Origin: G963674835 sp963674835
GTDB lineage: Bacteria; Planctomycetota; Planctomycetia; Pirellulales; Thermoguttaceae
DNA: 64,000 nucleotides
Reading direction: 5' to 3'
Assembly (NCBI GenBank): GCA_963674835.2
Contig: CAXXKC010000003.1
Coordinates: forward strand, 62,001 to 126,000
Position 1 is the stretch's first letter. The number at the start of each line of letters is the position of its first letter. The notes beneath the pieces were generated by a model. That model did no database searches. It was given only the letters and a program-made list of their open reading frames with translations, and had not been told where the DNA came from. Position numbers and translations under genes: made by a program. Shown in pieces: positions 43,547 to 52,363 of this stretch.

Positions 43547-45469
43547 CTAGAGCGAAAGAACATATTCTACCAGGTCTGCGATCTGTTCGGGAGTGAGAGG
43601 GTCGCCTGAGCGGGCACTCTCCCCGTGCTTGCCGCTTCCGAGCAACTCCGCGAGCGTCGCGAAACTGCCATCGTGCAGGTACGGGGCCGTGCGCCAGCAC
43701 TCGACCAGCGACGGCGTGTCGAACACGCTGCCGTGGTCGTAGGCTCCTCGGGTCCCCACATCGTGCCGTTTCAAATCGGTGAACAGCGGGGCAGGGTGGC
43801 ACTCGGCACAGTTGGCTTGCTTGCTGAAGAACAACTCCTTGCCCCGTTGGGCAGCCGGAGAGAGATTCCCGCCGACCAGATGGGGGCTGGCGACCGGTTG
43901 GAGTGACTTCAGGTAGGTATCGACCGCTTTAGCGTCGGGTTCGGGGCACTGCTGAAAGAGAATGCCGCGAAACCCGGCCCGAACCGCCATCTCAGCCGTC
44001 TCGCGCACGCTCTCGCTCATCGCCGGCGGAGTGGCGTGCGACAGAAGCAGACTTTTGGTGTTCTTGGGATTGCCGTAGCCATCGTTCATCAGATCCCAGT
44101 TCAGGCCGTCGACTCGCACGTCTGGGTGACACGTGGCACAGCTCTGCCACCGCTGGAAGCAGAGCGTGGCGTCGTGGAAGAGCATCTCCCCGCGGCGTGC
44201 TTCGGTCATCGAAGGCGCCGCCCCCAGCCGAATCATCCCCACGGGCTGCGCCGGGTCCTGGTTGGCCAGGTTGACCACGGCCAGATTGTCGGAGAAGTAC
44301 ATCGCGACATACACACGGCCGCCCGCGATGACCAGACCCCGCGGGCCGTTCCCCGGAAGGGCAACTCGCCGCCGCAGGTCGCTGAGGAAGCTGAGATCGT
44401 TTGCCGGATCCAAGGGGAGCGAGACGACCGACCTCTCCCAACTGGCAGCTTGTCCGTACGTTGGCTTCGGCGGGGCAGGGGCGTGCACCTCGGTCGTCGT
44501 CCGCAAACGCTCCTGGCGACTCGCGAGTTTAATAAGTAGCTGCGGCAGATCCAGAATCGACAGTTCGTGCGTGCCGCTGTGGGCGATGCATAGCGTCTTG
44601 CTGTCGGGCGAGCAGGCCACTCCCCAAGGATTCGCCGCTCCCAAGTCGACGTCGTCCAGAAGTACCGTGCCGACAAGCTGCTTCGTCTGGGCGTCGAGGA
44701 TCGACAGCGCGTTGGTGTTCATCCAGCCGCGTTCGAGCTGCGTGGTGGGGAGCAGATTGCGCGACAACCCGTGCGTTACGTACGCATGCTTGCCGTCGGG
44801 CGAGACGCAGATGCCTCGCAGACTCGTGCTTCCATGGGGAAGCTGCACTTCGGCCACGGCCAGGGTCGCGACGTCGATCGCCGTGACGACTGCGGCCATG
44901 CAGTCGGGCTTGCAGTTCGCGGCAGGCAGGAGATTGATGACGAACGCCGTCTTGCCGTCGGGAGTGATCGCAACTCCCACGGGTTCCCGCACCGCTGGAA
45001 CCGTTGCGATCGGTTTGCCGTCGGGGAGCGACAGCACCGCAACGCTGTTGTCGAAGCGGTTGCAGACGAACAACCGGGAGCCATCGGGAGTGAGCGCCAG
45101 GCCAGTCGCAGCGTGACCGGCTGGGAACGTTTGTGCGACCTGCAACGTCTTGGCATGGATCACGCAGACGCTGCTCGAAGGTCCGGCGCAGGTAACGTAC
45201 AGCCGCCCGGAACTCGCATCGATGGCCAGTGCCGTCGGTTCGCCGGGCACGTCGACCTTCGTCGCGACCGTTCCCGCGCCCGCGTCGACGGAGGCAATTT
45301 GCCTGGCGTCGGCCAGGGCGACATACACCCGAGAGCCGTCCGGTGAACTCGCCACGGCCACGGGGCCGAGCCAGGCGGGGGCCTCGGCAGCCAGGCACGC
45401 CACGGGGCTCAGGCAGGCGATGGTTGCTAACACAATCAGTCCGCTGTGAATTGGCGAAGGTAGCTTCAT
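43547..45469 (-). CDS. Secreted beta-propeller fused to a di-haem cytochrome c module
   Basis: 640 residues with a signal peptide (HSGLIVLATIACLSPVACLAA). Residues 30-390 are YncE-like propeller repeats of the form VAVASSPDGSRVYVA, GLALTPDGSRLFVCN and VGVAITPDGKTAFV. The rest resembles a cytochrome c peroxidase-type domain with two CxxCH haem sites, CATCH (about 441) and CAECH (about 553). Such proteins are frequent in planctomycetes, and they are thought to carry out electron transfer in the periplasm. Upstream is GldA, 171 bases away, so it may be a separate transcript. Confidence 0.78.
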   Translation of the reverse strand: MKLPSPIHSGLIVLATIACLSPVACLAAEAPAWLGPVAVASSPDGSRVYVALADARQIASVDAGAGTVATKVDVPGEPTALAIDASSGRLYVTCAGPSSSVCVIHAKTLQVAQTFPAGHAATGLALTPDGSRLFVCNRFDNSVAVLSLPDGKPIATVPAVREPVGVAITPDGKTAFVINLLPAANCKPDCMAAVVTAIDVATLAVAEVQLPHGSTSLRGICVSPDGKHAYVTHGLSRNLLPTTQLERGWMNTNALSILDAQTKQLVGTVLLDDVDLGAANPWGVACSPDSKTLCIAHSGTHELSILDLPQLLIKLASRQERLRTTTEVHAPAPPKPTYGQAASWERSVVSLPLDPANDLSFLSDLRRRVALPGNGPRGLVIAGGRVYVAMYFSDNLAVVNLANQDPAQPVGMIRLGAAPSMTEARRGEMLFHDATLCFQRWQSCATCHPDVRVDGLNWDLMNDGYGNPKNTKSLLLSHATPPAMSESVRETAEMAVRAGFRGILFQQCPEPDAKAVDTYLKSLQPVASPHLVGGNLSPAAQRGKELFFSKQANCAECHPAPLFTDLKRHDVGTRGAYDHGSVFDTPSLVECWRTAPYLHDGSFATLAELLGSGKHGESARSGDPLTPEQIADLVEYVLSL

Positions 45470-45511
45470 ATTGCTTGCCTCGAGCAGAAATGCCTCGCTG
45501 AGGAATACGAG

Positions 45512-46162
45512 TTACTCCAAGAGACCGAGCAAGTCCTGCGGTTGGTCAATCAGTTTGGCCGCACCGTGGGCTTGCAACTCTTCCGACGGTCGATAGCCCC
45601 ATGTGACTCCGACCGGATACATGCCGGCGGCCACGGCGGTTTGCATGTCGGCGGCCGTGTCGCCTAAGTAGAGGATCTCGTCGGGGCGTGCGTGGAGTTG
45701 TTGCGCCACGAGTCTGGCACCGGTCGGGTCGGGCTTTCGCGGAATACCCGGCTGGGCTCCGGCCACCACTTCGAACCGCTCGGCGGGGAAGAAGCGAGCT
45801 ACACAGTCACGAGTGGCTCGATCCGGCTTGTTGGAGAGAACGGCCATGCGCACGCGACGTTCGGCCAGGGCATCGAGCAACTGTTGAACTCCGTGGAAAG
45901 GATGCGTTTTGCAGGCCCAGCGGCGGGAGTATTCTTCGCGAAAACGGGCCGTGCAGGTTGCCGACGTTTCTGGCGTGGCATCGGGGCCCAGGGCGCGGCC
46001 GATCAGGGCTTCCACGCCGCCGCCGATGTAGTATTTGACCAAGTCGGACGGCAATGCGGGCCGGCCAAGCTCGGCCAGCGCCGCGTTAAGCGAATCGGCG
46101 ATATCCTCGTACGTGTCGAGGAGCGTGCCATCGAGATCAAATACAACCACATCAAACGGCAT
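45512..46162 (-). CDS. HAD-family phosphatase, phosphoglycolate-phosphatase-like
   Basis: 216 residues from the ATG at 46162; a much longer in-frame extension upstream overlaps the next gene and has no coding character. The motifs are DLDGTLLDT (motif I, nucleophile Asp), LSNKPD (motif II Ser), the Lys in RKPDP (motif III) and GDTAADMQTA (motif IV). A helical cap of subclass C1 lies between motifs I and II. It probably removes phosphate from a small sugar-related acid such as 2-phosphoglycolate. It lies 43 bases upstream of the propeller-cytochrome on the same strand. Confidence 0.85.
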   Translation of the reverse strand: MPFDVVVFDLDGTLLDTYEDIADSLNAALAELGRPALPSDLVKYYIGGGVEALIGRALGPDATPETSATCTARFREEYSRRWACKTHPFHGVQQLLDALAERRVRMAVLSNKPDRATRDCVARFFPAERFEVVAGAQPGIPRKPDPTGARLVAQQLHARPDEILYLGDTAADMQTAVAAGMYPVGVTWGYRPSEELQAHGAAKLIDQPQDLLGLLE

Positions 46163-46218
46163 GGAGCACTCGCTTGTCGATCCGAAGGGGCGTTTCGGTC
46201 GGCCGATTTCCCCGGGGT

Positions 46219-49035
46219 TCAGGGCGTCGTTTTCGCGGTCGCCTGAGACTCCGGCCCGGGGCGGCGATCGCGGTATTGATAATCGGGCCACAGAGGGCAG
46301 TTGAGGTCGATCCAGCACTTCACGCGTGCCTGTTCGTCCGGCGTCAACTGCACGTCGTGGTGTTTGGCATTGAGGACCTGCCAGAGTTTGCTCTTCAAGG
46401 TGCCGAAGCTCATCGGCTCGGCCCGCCAATGGCGTTCGCCCCACTGCATCGAGAAGTGGTTGACCCAACCGCCGCTGATGAGCGTACGGTAGGAGGCCGG
46501 CACGCGCTGCTCGTCGATGGTGCCCGTCAGGTTCATCTTCTTGTCGTCCTGGTTGTGGCAGCGCACACACTTTGCGTCCCACACCGGCTGGACGATGGCG
46601 GGGTAGGAGAAGGGGTGGCCTTCCCAAGAAGCGGCGTCGATGGTACGCGGGGCTTTCCGCAGGGCCAACGCCGGCGTCGTCGGTGGGGCCGATTTGCGGT
46701 CGTCGTGACAGCCGATGCAACTGCGGCGCTCTCCCGGCTGCAACTGAACGACGCTTCGCATCCGCTGGATTTCGTTGAGGTTCTCATCCAGCGCGACGAA
46801 GTAGAGCACCTTGCCCGCCGGCGCGAAGAAGCTGGCCGAGCCGTCCTTCTCGACCGGCACCAGGCCCAACGAGGACTTGGCCACGAAGGTGGGCCAACCG
46901 CTGGGCCCCGTGACGAGGTGCGTCGGCGAGGCATAGACGTCCATGAAGTTTGCGCCACAATCCTGGCGGAACTCACCGTCGGGCAAGCGATCGAGCGGTG
47001 AGGCAACCTCTTCGCAGACGCGCACGTATTTGATCGTGCCGCGGGGCACCGAGGGGGGCATGCCCTGATAGATGTCCTGCAGGCTGAATTGTCCCATGTC
47101 GGTCTGGGCCAGGGACTCGCTTCCGGTGAGCACCGGTGGACGCGGTGTCGCCTGGACAAGGCTCGGAGTCATGCAGCCGAACTTCGCGTCGCTGTAGAGC
47201 CATTCACGGTTCCCGTAACGGTCGACCACGAACAACCCGAAGCGGCTTCCTGGGGCATAGCTCGCCAGGAAGTAATCCCGCGAGATCGGAACCGGATCGC
47301 GGAAACAGGCCTGGCGTGGCCAGTCCATGTCGTAGTGCGGTCGTGAGTCCGGCGTGATGTTCGTAATGGCCGTCGGGTCGAAGGGACTCTTGGTCCGATC
47401 GATCAGCCCGAGCGCGCCGTTGTGATCGCCCCCGTGCGAATAGAGCGTGCAGAGGAGTTCCTCGGTGCCGGGGACTTCGCGGGCGTTGATGTAGCTGTTG
47501 GGTGTGTTGTTGCCATAGACGAGCGTGGGCTGCGTCCCGTCGGGATGGATCGCCCAGAGCGTATGTCCGAAGTTCGCACCCTTGTCGATATACTCGGATC
47601 GGGTCCAGAGGATGCGGCCGTCGCGCATCACCACGGGGGTCCACTCGCTCAGGTTGGCGAACGACAGCGGACGCAACGACACGTCCTTGTCGCCGGAGCC
47701 CGACTCGTCCAACCGGAAGAGCACGAATGCTTGCGGGCGCCAGCAAAGGAACCGCTTTTGGCAACGGGTGGTGATGAAGGCCAGACCGCCGTCGGGAAGC
47801 GGGCAGGGGTACATGTCGTGATACGGTCCGTCGGTCAGTTGCCGCAATCCGCTGCCGTCGAGGTTCATGACCATCAGGTGCCAGTAGCGAGGGTAACCGG
47901 CCACGTCGGGCCGTTCCGGGCGAAAGGCGAAGTATACTCGCTTGGCTTCGAAGTCGAGCATCGGATCGCGTGCGATCCCCGCAGTGCCGTCGAAGAGCCG
48001 GGTCAGCTTGGCCTCCGATGGCGCGAGCCGGCCGTCGCGCGAAGGTATCGCCAAGGTGCAGATTCCGCCGCCCGAGCGGAACTGCGAATCCATAACGTCG
48101 CTGTAGTTGTGCGACGAGAGGTAGGGATAGCGCTGGACGAAGAGGATATTGGCCAGCGGGGCCAGATCCGGATCGCGAAACATCAGGCGACGTTTGGCCA
48201 GGCGGGCATCGAGGTACAAGAGGGTTTCCGCCGCCGCATCGTCCGCGGGAAGGGCCTTCTGACGCTCGCGAAGCGCCGCCAGCTCCTGTCGTTCGGCCGC
48301 GACGTCGATCCCTTTAGCCGCCAGACGGTCGGCCAGTTCGTTCATCAGGACGAGCACACGTTCGACGGGAGCGAGCCGGGCAATCCGTCCCCAATAAGGC
48401 GTTCCGCCCGGCAGGGCAGGGCGGTCGGTTTTCAGGGGCGACAGATGGTCCTCGGCATTGATGTGTAGCCACGCGTCGCGTTCGCGCAGGACGGCCATCG
48501 TGAGCGGATCGACGGATTCGCCGTAGACCGTCTTCCACTGCTTGCCGTCCAGCGAGACGAGGACTTCCACTGCCAGGGGCATCCGATCACGATACTTGCC
48601 TTCGCGGTCGCGCGAGAGGACCACCGCTCTGACCTGGGTCGGTTTCGGCAGGGCGATCTGAGCCCATTGGTCGACCACGTCGGCCGCGATCCAACTGTGT
48701 GCGTTGCCGAAGAGCCCGTCATTCAAATGGGCAATCTGGTGGATCGCGTGGCCCGGGAGGCACGAGGATGCGGTGGCAGTGGCTCCCTGGGCGGCCAGGG
48801 CGACATTTCGGCCCTTTTCATCCAGCACTTCGATTTCATCGAAGCACGGCTCATTGGCTCCGGCCTCGGAGATCACCACGCGTACGAACGCCGCTTTCTG
48901 GGGAACGAACTCAAGCGTGTTGGGAACCTGTGGTTGCAGGTTGCCCGCTGCGGCGGCCGGAATGGCCAACACCAAGAACATCAGGCCTGTCAACCAGGTT
49001 ACCGCGCCTTGCGAAATCTGTTGTCGCCGGATCAT
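46219..49035 (-). CDS. Large secreted HzsA-like c-type cytochrome
   Basis: 938 residues with a signal peptide (WLTGLMFLVLAIPAAAAG). An F5/8-type or discoidin-like beta domain occupies about residues 40-185. A central propeller includes YPYLSSHNYSDVMD, MNLDGSGLRQLTDGPYHDMYP and LWAIHPDGTQPTLVYG, the planctomycete hydrazine-synthase alpha-subunit middle-domain pattern. Two haem sites, SCIGCH (about 771) and KCVRCH (about 822), follow. Despite the family name, no evidence links it to anammox here, since such paralogues are widespread in non-anammox planctomycetes. Its role in electron transfer is inferred. Confidence 0.7.
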   Translation of the reverse strand: MIRRQQISQGAVTWLTGLMFLVLAIPAAAAGNLQPQVPNTLEFVPQKAAFVRVVISEAGANEPCFDEIEVLDEKGRNVALAAQGATATASSCLPGHAIHQIAHLNDGLFGNAHSWIAADVVDQWAQIALPKPTQVRAVVLSRDREGKYRDRMPLAVEVLVSLDGKQWKTVYGESVDPLTMAVLRERDAWLHINAEDHLSPLKTDRPALPGGTPYWGRIARLAPVERVLVLMNELADRLAAKGIDVAAERQELAALRERQKALPADDAAAETLLYLDARLAKRRLMFRDPDLAPLANILFVQRYPYLSSHNYSDVMDSQFRSGGGICTLAIPSRDGRLAPSEAKLTRLFDGTAGIARDPMLDFEAKRVYFAFRPERPDVAGYPRYWHLMVMNLDGSGLRQLTDGPYHDMYPCPLPDGGLAFITTRCQKRFLCWRPQAFVLFRLDESGSGDKDVSLRPLSFANLSEWTPVVMRDGRILWTRSEYIDKGANFGHTLWAIHPDGTQPTLVYGNNTPNSYINAREVPGTEELLCTLYSHGGDHNGALGLIDRTKSPFDPTAITNITPDSRPHYDMDWPRQACFRDPVPISRDYFLASYAPGSRFGLFVVDRYGNREWLYSDAKFGCMTPSLVQATPRPPVLTGSESLAQTDMGQFSLQDIYQGMPPSVPRGTIKYVRVCEEVASPLDRLPDGEFRQDCGANFMDVYASPTHLVTGPSGWPTFVAKSSLGLVPVEKDGSASFFAPAGKVLYFVALDENLNEIQRMRSVVQLQPGERRSCIGCHDDRKSAPPTTPALALRKAPRTIDAASWEGHPFSYPAIVQPVWDAKCVRCHNQDDKKMNLTGTIDEQRVPASYRTLISGGWVNHFSMQWGERHWRAEPMSFGTLKSKLWQVLNAKHHDVQLTPDEQARVKCWIDLNCPLWPDYQYRDRRPGPESQATAKTTP

Positions 49036-49237
49036 CCTGTCCTCCCTTTAGGAGCAATGGATTGCTGCCCGATCCCTCCCGGGCCGAGGCGGCACACGGC
49101 CGATTTCGGCGGCCGTAGGCTTCGAGACCTTGAGCCCGGGCTCTCCCCCGATTGTATCCTGCCTGGTGAGACAATACAGCGCATTGCGTATGTGACTCTT
49201 GACGATTTGTCTCAAGCGGGAGGGGACCGCGACGCGA

Positions 49238-50419
49238 CTACGGGGCACAGGGTTCGTCGCGAGGGGGCGCGGGGCATTGCTTATGGCGGTATTGGGAGGG
49301 GGACATTCCGGTCACCCGCTGAAAAACCCGGGTCAGATGCTCCGCGCCGCTAAACCCGCAGCCGTGCGCAACCCGGTAGAGCTTCTGCGTGGAGCTGACT
49401 AACAGGTGCTTGGCCTGTTCCACGCGCTGGCGATCAATCTCCTCGCCAATGGACCGCTTCAGTTCCCGGCTGAAAAGGCGATAGAGCCCACAACGGCTGG
49501 CGCGACTGGCCTTGACGACATCGTCGATGCCGATGGGCTCGCGATAATGCTCGCGGATGAAAGCCAGGGCTCGGGCGACGCAGGGGTCGGCGACGGCGAA
49601 GATGTCGCTGGAGCGACGGACGACGACGCGGGTGGGAGCGATCGTGATCGGCTGCGAAGGCGCGGGCCGGTTGTGCATGAGGTCGTCTAACAGCCGGGCG
49701 CCTTCATAGGCCATCCGCTCGCGATCGCAATCGACGCTGGAGATGGGGACGGCCGCCAATTCGCACGCCTGCTCGTCATTGTCGACGCCCACGATCGCCA
49801 CCTGGTGCGGCACACCGAGTCCTGCCGCCTCGCAGGCACTAATGAGGTGCGTCGCACGGTGATCGCTTTGGACCATGATTCCGACGGGCAACGGCAGCTT
49901 CAAAAGTTGACGCTTCAGCCAATCGAACCAGTTCACGCCGCGGCCCGTCTGAGTTGCGGCATGCCAATCGATCAGCCGGTAGTCGCGTCCGGCCTTCTCG
50001 ACTGCCTGGCGGAATCCTAATTCGCGTCCCTGCACGGCGCAGGTGCCACTGAACTTGAAGAAGGCCAGGTGCACGAAGCCACGCTCGAGAAGGTGCTCAG
50101 CGGCCAGACGACCGATCGCCACGTCGTCCAACACCACGCGGGGTACGCGTATGCGGGGAACGTCGGCATAGAGAGCGACGACGGGCACACGTTGCCGCTT
50201 GATGTATGCCAGCAAATCGGCGCGTTCCGGCAGGAGGATCGTGATAATTCCATCGCCTCGCCAATGATCGGGGACCAGGCTGTAATGGGCCATGGACGTG
50301 TCAAGGACCCATTCCGCTTCACGCGCATATCGAATGATGCCCCGGTGCAACTGCAGATCGTAGTAGCCCAGCGCCATGAGAACGCGGGGGTGCGATGGCA
50401 GGGAGTTGCGCGTGGGCAT
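49238..50419 (-). CDS. XylR-like transcriptional regulator (LacI-type sensor with AraC HTH)
   Basis: 393 residues. The N-terminal two-thirds is a periplasmic-binding-protein-like sugar sensor (RVLMALGYYDLQLHRGIIRYA, VAIVGVDNDEQACELAAVPISSVD). The C-terminal 100 residues are an AraC-type double HTH, with GIDDVVKASRASRCGLYRLFSRELKRSI and LYRVAHGCGFSGAEHLTRVFQRVTGMSPSQYR. XylR-like regulators detect a pentose or related sugar. It lies upstream of the HzsA-like gene on the same strand, 202 bases away, and is the likely controller of the sugar-catabolic cluster, though the distance leaves this open. Confidence 0.85.
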   Translation of the reverse strand: MPTRNSLPSHPRVLMALGYYDLQLHRGIIRYAREAEWVLDTSMAHYSLVPDHWRGDGIITILLPERADLLAYIKRQRVPVVALYADVPRIRVPRVVLDDVAIGRLAAEHLLERGFVHLAFFKFSGTCAVQGRELGFRQAVEKAGRDYRLIDWHAATQTGRGVNWFDWLKRQLLKLPLPVGIMVQSDHRATHLISACEAAGLGVPHQVAIVGVDNDEQACELAAVPISSVDCDRERMAYEGARLLDDLMHNRPAPSQPITIAPTRVVVRRSSDIFAVADPCVARALAFIREHYREPIGIDDVVKASRASRCGLYRLFSRELKRSIGEEIDRQRVEQAKHLLVSSTQKLYRVAHGCGFSGAEHLTRVFQRVTGMSPSQYRHKQCPAPPRDEPCAP

Positions 50420-51257
50420 GTCGGTGGGTCCGCAATCACACGGCCAGAAACAGCTCCCCGCGCCCGATGAGTGGCTCGTGATCGAAGATCCTGGATCACC
50501 GAGGGAGCCTATCGCCCATTGTAAAACCGCCGCCGCCGCGCGCCTACGGAGGAAACAATCGCGACTTGCACGGTGAGGGCGCGGGGGATCGGACCGATGC
50601 GCTCGAATTCCGCTGGCGATCGGTGCGGCTGTGGGCGATGCTATTGCGTTCAGGTAAACCGGGGCGGAGGGCGAGGCGTTTCGGTCCGGTGGACTCCGTC
50701 CTACTCTGTTCTCTGTTCCGCGCGGGACGCCGCACTCAAACGGCCTTCACCATCGCATGGTTGGCGAGAATGGCGGGCCACCTGCAGCCCGGCGGTCCAT
50801 CGGTGCGCCCCTAATATAGTGGAGTGGTATCTTGACACGTTTCGGGGGATTACTATCTTGACCGATAGTGACAGAAGCCCGTTTCGGCTGCCGGGGCGAT
50901 GGTGGTCGGCTACAACAACTCAGGTATGAAGGGCTCCTCGCGACACGTCCTTAGTCGCCATTGATGGGGGCCTACATCGTCTAGGCCGCATTCTTGATCG
51001 TGTCGGTCGCGGTGTCCGGCGACCTGCCGATGGCGTGCAGGCGACTGTTGAAATTGTAAGTCTTATCCAGGAACCAGACGAGACACCCCGGAGAACAGGA
51101 CTCGATTTCAAGAGCAGTTCGAGAGAAAGGGTTTCTGTTTTCCGTGACAGCGATTCGCGCGAACAGTCACACAACGGAGTTCTCGTCATGAAGACGCCTT
51201 CACGAGTTATGGCTGAAGTCGGATCTGCACGGAATTCGGTAGGCATAGGAATCTCAT
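50420..51257. other. Intergenic stretch with promoter-like and palindromic sequence
   Basis: 838 bases between the XylR gene and the nuclease-like gene. TTGACA at 50832-50837 with TATCTT 16 bases later resembles a promoter. CTATC-TTGACC-GATAG (50853-50868) is an inverted repeat overlapping it. A minus-strand stretch near 51000-51080 is weakly protein-like but was not identified. Confidence 0.4.
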
Positions 51258-52121
51258 ATGAAGCTTCAAACGGTGAGCCTCCGCCGGTCCAAGCACCTGA
51301 CGGAAAAATGGGTCCAGGAACAGATCGCTGAAGACCCGAGCATTCTCGGTCTGGGTGACCTAGCCTTGAAAGACAAGGAACGCACCCAAGCCGGCGCAGG
51401 CCGACTCGACTTGCTCCTGCAGGATCCGGAATCGCTGAAGCGATTCGAAGTGGAGGTCCAACTTGGAGCAACCGACGAAAGCCACCTTATCCGCACTATC
51501 GAGTACTGGGATATCGAACGAAGGCGATATCCGCAGTATGAACACGCTGCCGTGATCGTCGCGGAAGAGATTACGTCACGATTTCTAAATGTCATCCAGC
51601 TCTTCAACGGCCACATTCCGTTGATTGCGTTGAAGATGACTGCTTACAAGGTTGGGGAAGAATACGCATTGACCTTTGTGCGAGTTCTGGATGAGCTTGC
51701 ATTTGGGTTGGTTGATGAAGATGAAGAAGTGACTCTGCCTACGGATCGTTCGTTCTGGGAGGAGCGCGGCAGCACGAAAATGCTTCAGGTAACGGATGGT
51801 CTCCTTGCGATCGTGCAGGAAATCGAGCCCGGCGCAACACTCAACTACAATAAGCATTACATTGGGCTCAAAGTCCATGGCTCGTCCATGAACTTCGTTA
51901 CTTTCTATCCGCGAAAAGCCCATGTAATCATGACTTTCAAGCTGTCGCAGACACAGGAGATTGACGAAGAAGTAGCGGAAGCGGAGGTTGACACTATGCC
52001 GTATGATACGGCTTGGAAGCAATACCGATTGCGGATATCTTCTCACCCGCAGGAGAATGAAAAGGAGATAGTCCGGAAACTGGCAAAGCGGGCACATGAA
52101 GGGTATGGGAGACCTGCCTAG
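51258..52121 (+). CDS. PD-(D/E)XK nuclease-like protein
   Basis: 287 residues from an ATG at 51258. The segment GRLDLLLQDPESLKRFEVEV, followed by QLG, has the PD-(D/E)XK layout: an acidic residue on one strand (D in RLD), a short hairpin, then a Glu-x-Glu-x-Gln strand, followed by HLIRTIEYWD. Such domains occur in restriction-like nucleases of defence and mobile elements. A C-terminal beta-rich domain (about 190-265) may bind DNA or protein. No methylase or other partner is adjacent, so it is an orphan. No signal peptide; cytoplasmic. Confidence 0.6.
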   Translation: MKLQTVSLRRSKHLTEKWVQEQIAEDPSILGLGDLALKDKERTQAGAGRLDLLLQDPESLKRFEVEVQLGATDESHLIRTIEYWDIERRRYPQYEHAAVIVAEEITSRFLNVIQLFNGHIPLIALKMTAYKVGEEYALTFVRVLDELAFGLVDEDEEVTLPTDRSFWEERGSTKMLQVTDGLLAIVQEIEPGATLNYNKHYIGLKVHGSSMNFVTFYPRKAHVIMTFKLSQTQEIDEEVAEAEVDTMPYDTAWKQYRLRISSHPQENEKEIVRKLAKRAHEGYGRPA

Positions 52122-52363
52122 CAAGGTAGCTGATACCTACTGGTCTGATTAGTCGGCCTCAACCAAGGAGTGAAACCTGCTTGGTGCGTCAAGTTGCTTC
52201 GCGGCGGCCCGTGCGTGGGGTTGCTCTGCGTTGTCCAAGCGGCGCGATCATCGCAGTGGCCCCCAGGTACTCCAGCAAGTGCGTCATCTTCCACTGGAGC
52301 TATTCTACCTGGTCATTCGGCGGAAGTGCATGTTCTCGTGGTTGGTTTTGGAGGTGACTTACG

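Noticed and set aside
45512..46720. A 402-residue version of the HAD phosphatase
   Set aside because: The first 186 residues overlap the HzsA-like gene and have no coding character. The HAD motif I starts directly after the ATG at 46162.
46219..49035. Hydrazine synthase, implying anammox metabolism
   Set aside because: Only a paralogous single subunit-like protein with two haem sites is present. No beta/gamma subunits or other anammox genes are near, and such paralogues occur widely in planctomycetes.
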